DNA from: Numida meleagris | Lineage: Eukaryota > Chordata > Aves > Galliformes > Numididae | Assembly: GCF_002078875.1 (NCBI RefSeq) | Contig: NC_034409.1 | Location: 63,171,800 to 63,235,799 of the forward strand | Direction of reading: 5' to 3' | Length of the DNA: 64,000 nucleotides | Part shown: positions 59,984 through 64,000 of the stretch, piece after piece | Numbering within the stretch: position 1 is the first letter of the stretch | Layout of the letters: every line of letters starts with the position of its first letter | The notes under the pieces: model-generated | The model's input: the letters and a program-made list of their open reading frames with translations, nothing else | Told to the model about the DNA's origin: nothing | Databases searched by the model: none | Translations under genes and position numbers: made by a program

Positions 59984-62900
59984 ACCAGGGCAGGTTCAAG
60001 GCCACACAGTTGCAAAAGAAGCCCACACAGCTGCACATTTCCCTTTTGTTTTGGCTGCATAAATGCTGTACTTCCCCTGTGAGGGCTTGACGTGCTGTTT
60101 TCCTGCCCCTTGGGCTGCATGTGCCACTGCCAGATCCTCCTTGCACATACAGAAGGGTGGCTGGGATGCATGGTGAGTAAGGAGGAAGGGAGCAGGGTAT
60201 CCTTTGCACAGCATCTGCTAGTATGACTACCTCAGGCAGGCTGCCAGAGCCGGAGCAGAGCCACACAGGGTGAAGAAGGAGCTACTTTCCTGTTCTGATA
60301 CCTGTGCCAAGGCAAGAACCCATTAAGCACCCACCCAAGAGCTGTTTGGCTTTGATTATGCAGTGTACTTTGCATGAGTATCGGTGTCCTTCGTGGTTTT
60401 AATGAGCATATCAGTAGTATGTATCTTGGCTCCCCTACCTTTTTCTAAACACATTGTGAAAGCCCAAAGATCCTTGATTGGTTTCAGAGCACTTTGGAGG
60501 CTTTAGAAGCCCTTCCTGAGATAACGTCTAGTTTATTAGAGTCTGAAACAGTCTTTTCAAGAGATTCAACATTAAAAAAGATCTAAGTTTTATCACAGGA
60601 TATCTTATCAATAGTTGGTTATCTTGTCGGCAGAGTGTGATGAATTCAGCTTAATGCTTCAATTTGACTTTCAGGCTCTAGCTTGGCATTTGAAGCTGAT
60701 GGGATTTTCTGCTTTCTGTTTGACCAACTCCTGTAGTCTTCCTTTGGTTTTAAGATCAGAATTTCACAGCAGTTTCAGAGCAAATGAATTAATGTTGATG
60801 GAAATTCTGCAAACCTTTTTTGTGAAAAAAGATTGTCCTCAAGTATTAGAGGTATTTGAAACTCTGCCAAGTTTCAGAAAATACTTCCGATTTCTCTCTT
60901 TCACATTCTCCTGAAATGTTTAGTGGAAATATGATTTTAATCGTTCTCAAGAGTTTTAGAGAGTTAAAATTTCTAGTGGCCATTTTAGTAAAATTTGGCA
61001 ATCATCTCTCTATAAAAACCTTTAAGTGTCAGTCAAGCTTGTTTCAAGATTTTTTTGAAAAAGCACAGGATTGTCAATTCATCTATTTTTTTCTCATTTT
61101 GATGAAGATGTTTTTTTGTTTGGAACATTGGCACCAGCTCAGATGTATTTAAAACTGAAGTTTTGTCCCTTTGTAAATGCAAAGATGGTACTCTAAGAAC
61201 TGGTTTGTTTCCAGTTGTCTGCACTCTGGAGTGACAGAAAATGTTCACTTTCAGAACGGACGTTGTTTAGACGGGAAGGGTATGTTCCTACTATAATTAC
61301 TCATTTCAGAAAGAAGGTTATAGTACTGCATGTGCATTAATCCCTGCAGAACATCTAAATCCCATAAGAGCCCATGGAAAAGGAGCTTCTGGAATCCTTC
61401 CCATCCCATAAAGTTTATTCATAAAACGTGATGTTCTGAAGCCATCTCTCAGTGCACGAAAACATCACTGTGAGGTTATAGCTACAGCTCTAGAAACAAG
61501 GTTGCAGCTTTTTTCAGATCTGGAGGAAGGTTTGCCATTAGCAAATGATCATGAATTTTCTTTGTGGCCAGTGACTGACATTTATCTTGGCAAGTTGTAC
61601 TCCTGAATTTGCTACCAAGAACTTTCGATAGCTGTTACTGAAATCTCCTTGAAGACAAGTTTGTCTGCTCTTTTTGGGAAAATGTTAAATTAATTTTGTC
61701 ACTTCTAGACAATTTTTCAATCTTAATATCAGGAACGGAATGGGAAAGGGAGAGTACAGGTTAGTGGCAGATTGCATAGGATCTAAGACTGTCCCATCCA
61801 GCAGGGACTGCCAGGGGCTTCCTTGGATACAGTAGTAGCAAAGGGGAAATGTTTTGTGTTGTCTAGTGAAGGAACAGTTGAGGTTGAGGCCCTTTTTCCA
61901 CTTTCTTGTAGCAAAAAACTTTGCTGTGCTACAAGCGTCACAAACACAGAAGAACACATTTGTTTTCCCTACTCTCAGATCTCTGAGGCTTTTCTCATGC
62001 TGTTACCTAGCTTCCTGAAAAACTGCTTGGATGCTTACCTAGGCATGTGGCAAGCTCATGTGTAACGCCCACTGAAGAGAAGAGGTGGGGATGCTGTCAC
62101 CCCATTGTGGATTGGGTGTTTCCAAGGTTACCCTCATCATATTACCTTAATTTCAACAGATCTCTTGAGTGTTGAGTTGATGGTTAGATTTTGAAGGAGG
62201 AAATGTGACTCTGCTGTATCGGGGAAACATGCTCACACTGCATTCCTGCAGATGGGGGACTTTGCCTGTTACCTGCACAGTGCTGCTTCAGACCTCAACT
62301 GCTGGCACTGGATCGGAGGAGAAGCTTGCCTAAGTCTGTAAGCAGTGGTAAAGAATTGAGACTACCTCTGCTTTCAGAGTACCGCCCAGATGTTTGCTTA
62401 CAAATGCATTTCTTCATGGATGCCTTAACTTATAAAATTTTTACAAATGAGAACCAAAACAGACATAGAAAATTAAGAAAACAAGTCCTGTAGAGCACGA
62501 GGGATTACAGCAGCCCCTCTTCTTCCTTCATGTGGGCCTGCCTATTGTGTGGCTCACCATTTTATGCTGCTGGGGGAAGCCAATGCCATGTACACATGTT
62601 GGAGGCTCCAGTGGACTGAGTAGATCGGAGCTGTGTGGCTTTCCTCATACTCTGCTACCTGACTGGCAAACTGCTCAGATGCTAAAGCATTTAGGTCTGT
62701 TATGCAGGATTTCTCATCTGTGGTGTTGACTGGTAATGACATGATGGGTGGTGCTGAGGAAAATACACTTGGTCTTTTATTATACTGGACTTATTTAAGG
62801 CCCCAGATCATTATGTCCTGATGCGCATGCTGTGATGCAAATAGTGAACATTATGATGATTTCACTTTAGCTGCTTGGGCCCTTTTATGTGTATTACACT

Positions 62901-64000
62901 GCAACAAATTAGTTTTTTTTTTTTTTTTTAATTTTCAAAGATGCTGGAGTGCATGTGGCAGAGCCCCAGCTGCCTGCCTGCAGGAGGCACAGAGGAATTT
63001 TGCTGTGTAGGGAGAGCTTTGCTCAGTGGGCCAGGTGCAGTGTTATTTGCCTTCTTTTCTCTTCCCACTGCTTTCCTCTAAAACATGAGGCATGAGCTGG
63101 AGGCAAGAATCCAGCCTTGACGGAGTGCTATCCTGACCTGATATGACAGGCCTTGTGGAAGTGTTCAGCCTTGACCCTTTGTTGCTTTCAAGAGGGAAAT
63201 CCCATTAGATAACAACTGTACCAATGAGACTGGAAGCTTTTGTTTAGGTTTCCTAAGACCTGAAGACAGTAAAGAATGAAGCGATTTTTTTTACTCACCT
63301 CCTCCAAAAAAAGGAGAATTGTTGGAAAGATAGATGCTGGATGTATTTTGTTTCTTGAATAGTCCACAAAGTGTTGTACTTCTAACACTGTTTCATTTCC
63401 TATTTGATTCCTTCCTGGAAGAAGATGGAAAGGCTTGCTGCACTGGGAGAATATGTTTCATGAGTTGCTAGGTCACCTTGGAAAGTGAAAATGGATTGGG
63501 ACAGGAGAACTTATGAGGTTTATCAGGCAGCAGGAGTTGTGTGTGAGTCAGTCTAAAAGTTGGCCTCGAGGTTAGTGTGCTGGAGAAACCTCTTGTGAAC
63601 CACAGCACTGAATGGATAACAGAAATTGTTCAGATCCACTCCTTGCCAGTTTGCTGAAGCAGATTTGAATGAAATTTAATGTATAACTAGCCCCTAATTT
63701 CCAAAGCATTTTTGTGTGGATTTAGCAATCTGATTCCTGTCAAACCCAATGACTGTCATATTGACGCAAATACCAGGCAATATTTAGAAAATTTGGGAAA
63801 GGTATTTTGCCAAGCAAGGGGAAAAAAAACCCTCCCATTTAACATTCCTATAGAAGTCAGAAATACAGAAGAAGGGGAAAAAACCATACTGACGTATTGG
63901 CCATTCTAACAAAAATCATACTGTACTGGTCTTTTTTGGGAATGTTTTTTGAAGTTTTCCACTGGCTGGAGGCTTTTGAATGAAAGAAAAGACAAGACGC
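59984..64000 (+). other. CALD1: CALD1 intron, end of window
   Basis: No exon was recognised up to the last base, including the shared second coding exon of caldesmon, whose acidic run of Asp and Glu codons would be conspicuous. The T run at 62.91 kb is the only low-complexity feature. Confidence 0.65.

Noticed and set aside
59883..60266. 127-codon minus-strand open frame
   Set aside because: Its N-terminal two thirds match nothing known, its later part crosses the possible CR1 tail, and two other minus-strand frames overlap it. There is no exon context.
1..64000. Searched by eye for tRNA, rRNA, CRISPR arrays, LTR pairs, complete DNA transposons and a neighbouring gene such as BPGM
   Set aside because: No sequence could be recognised for any of them. 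Small or diverged elements could have been missed without a database search.

Overview
This is vertebrate genomic DNA, almost certainly from a bird. Codons are sparse, and the sequence is AT-rich and CpG-poor. At least six truncated CR1 LINE copies are present, in both orientations, and some carry the avian-type 3' end resembling ATTCTATGATTC. One exon is recognisable with confidence: the exon carrying the start codon of caldesmon (CALD1), on the + strand at 32999-33110. It has a splice acceptor, a 41-nt leader, an in-frame stop just before the ATG, a textbook Kozak context, the N-terminus MDDFERRRELRRQKREEMRL, and a splice donor after the second base of codon 24. Chicken or another galliform is plausible, but nothing seen fixes the species.

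Layout. Positions 1-31.4 kb are non-coding: upstream flank or a leader intron of CALD1, holding CR1 fragments and several simple repeats, including a CCTTTT/CCCTTT hexanucleotide array at 18.2-18.4 kb that contains the window's only ambiguous base. At 31.4-31.7 kb the CpG count rises locally next to a TATA-like element, an initiator-like site, two CArG-like motifs and a strong GTGAGT donor. I propose this as a candidate promoter and first leader exon for the MDDFER-type caldesmon mRNA. At 32.09-32.53 kb lies a roughly 440-bp, almost pure pyrimidine tract, followed by a short perfect hairpin and then the coding exon. From 33111 to the end is the first part of the next CALD1 intron, at least 30.9 kb long, with no further caldesmon exon that I could recognise.

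No tRNA, rRNA, CRISPR array, complete transposon or second gene was recognised. Many open frames of 60-200 codons occur by chance, on both strands and often overlapping. None matched a protein family I know, and several are translations of CR1 or simple repeats. I see no convincing novel system. The most useful leads are the candidate CALD1 promoter with the adjoining polypyrimidine tract, and the absence of the alternative (MLGG-type) first exon from 30.9 kb of intron.
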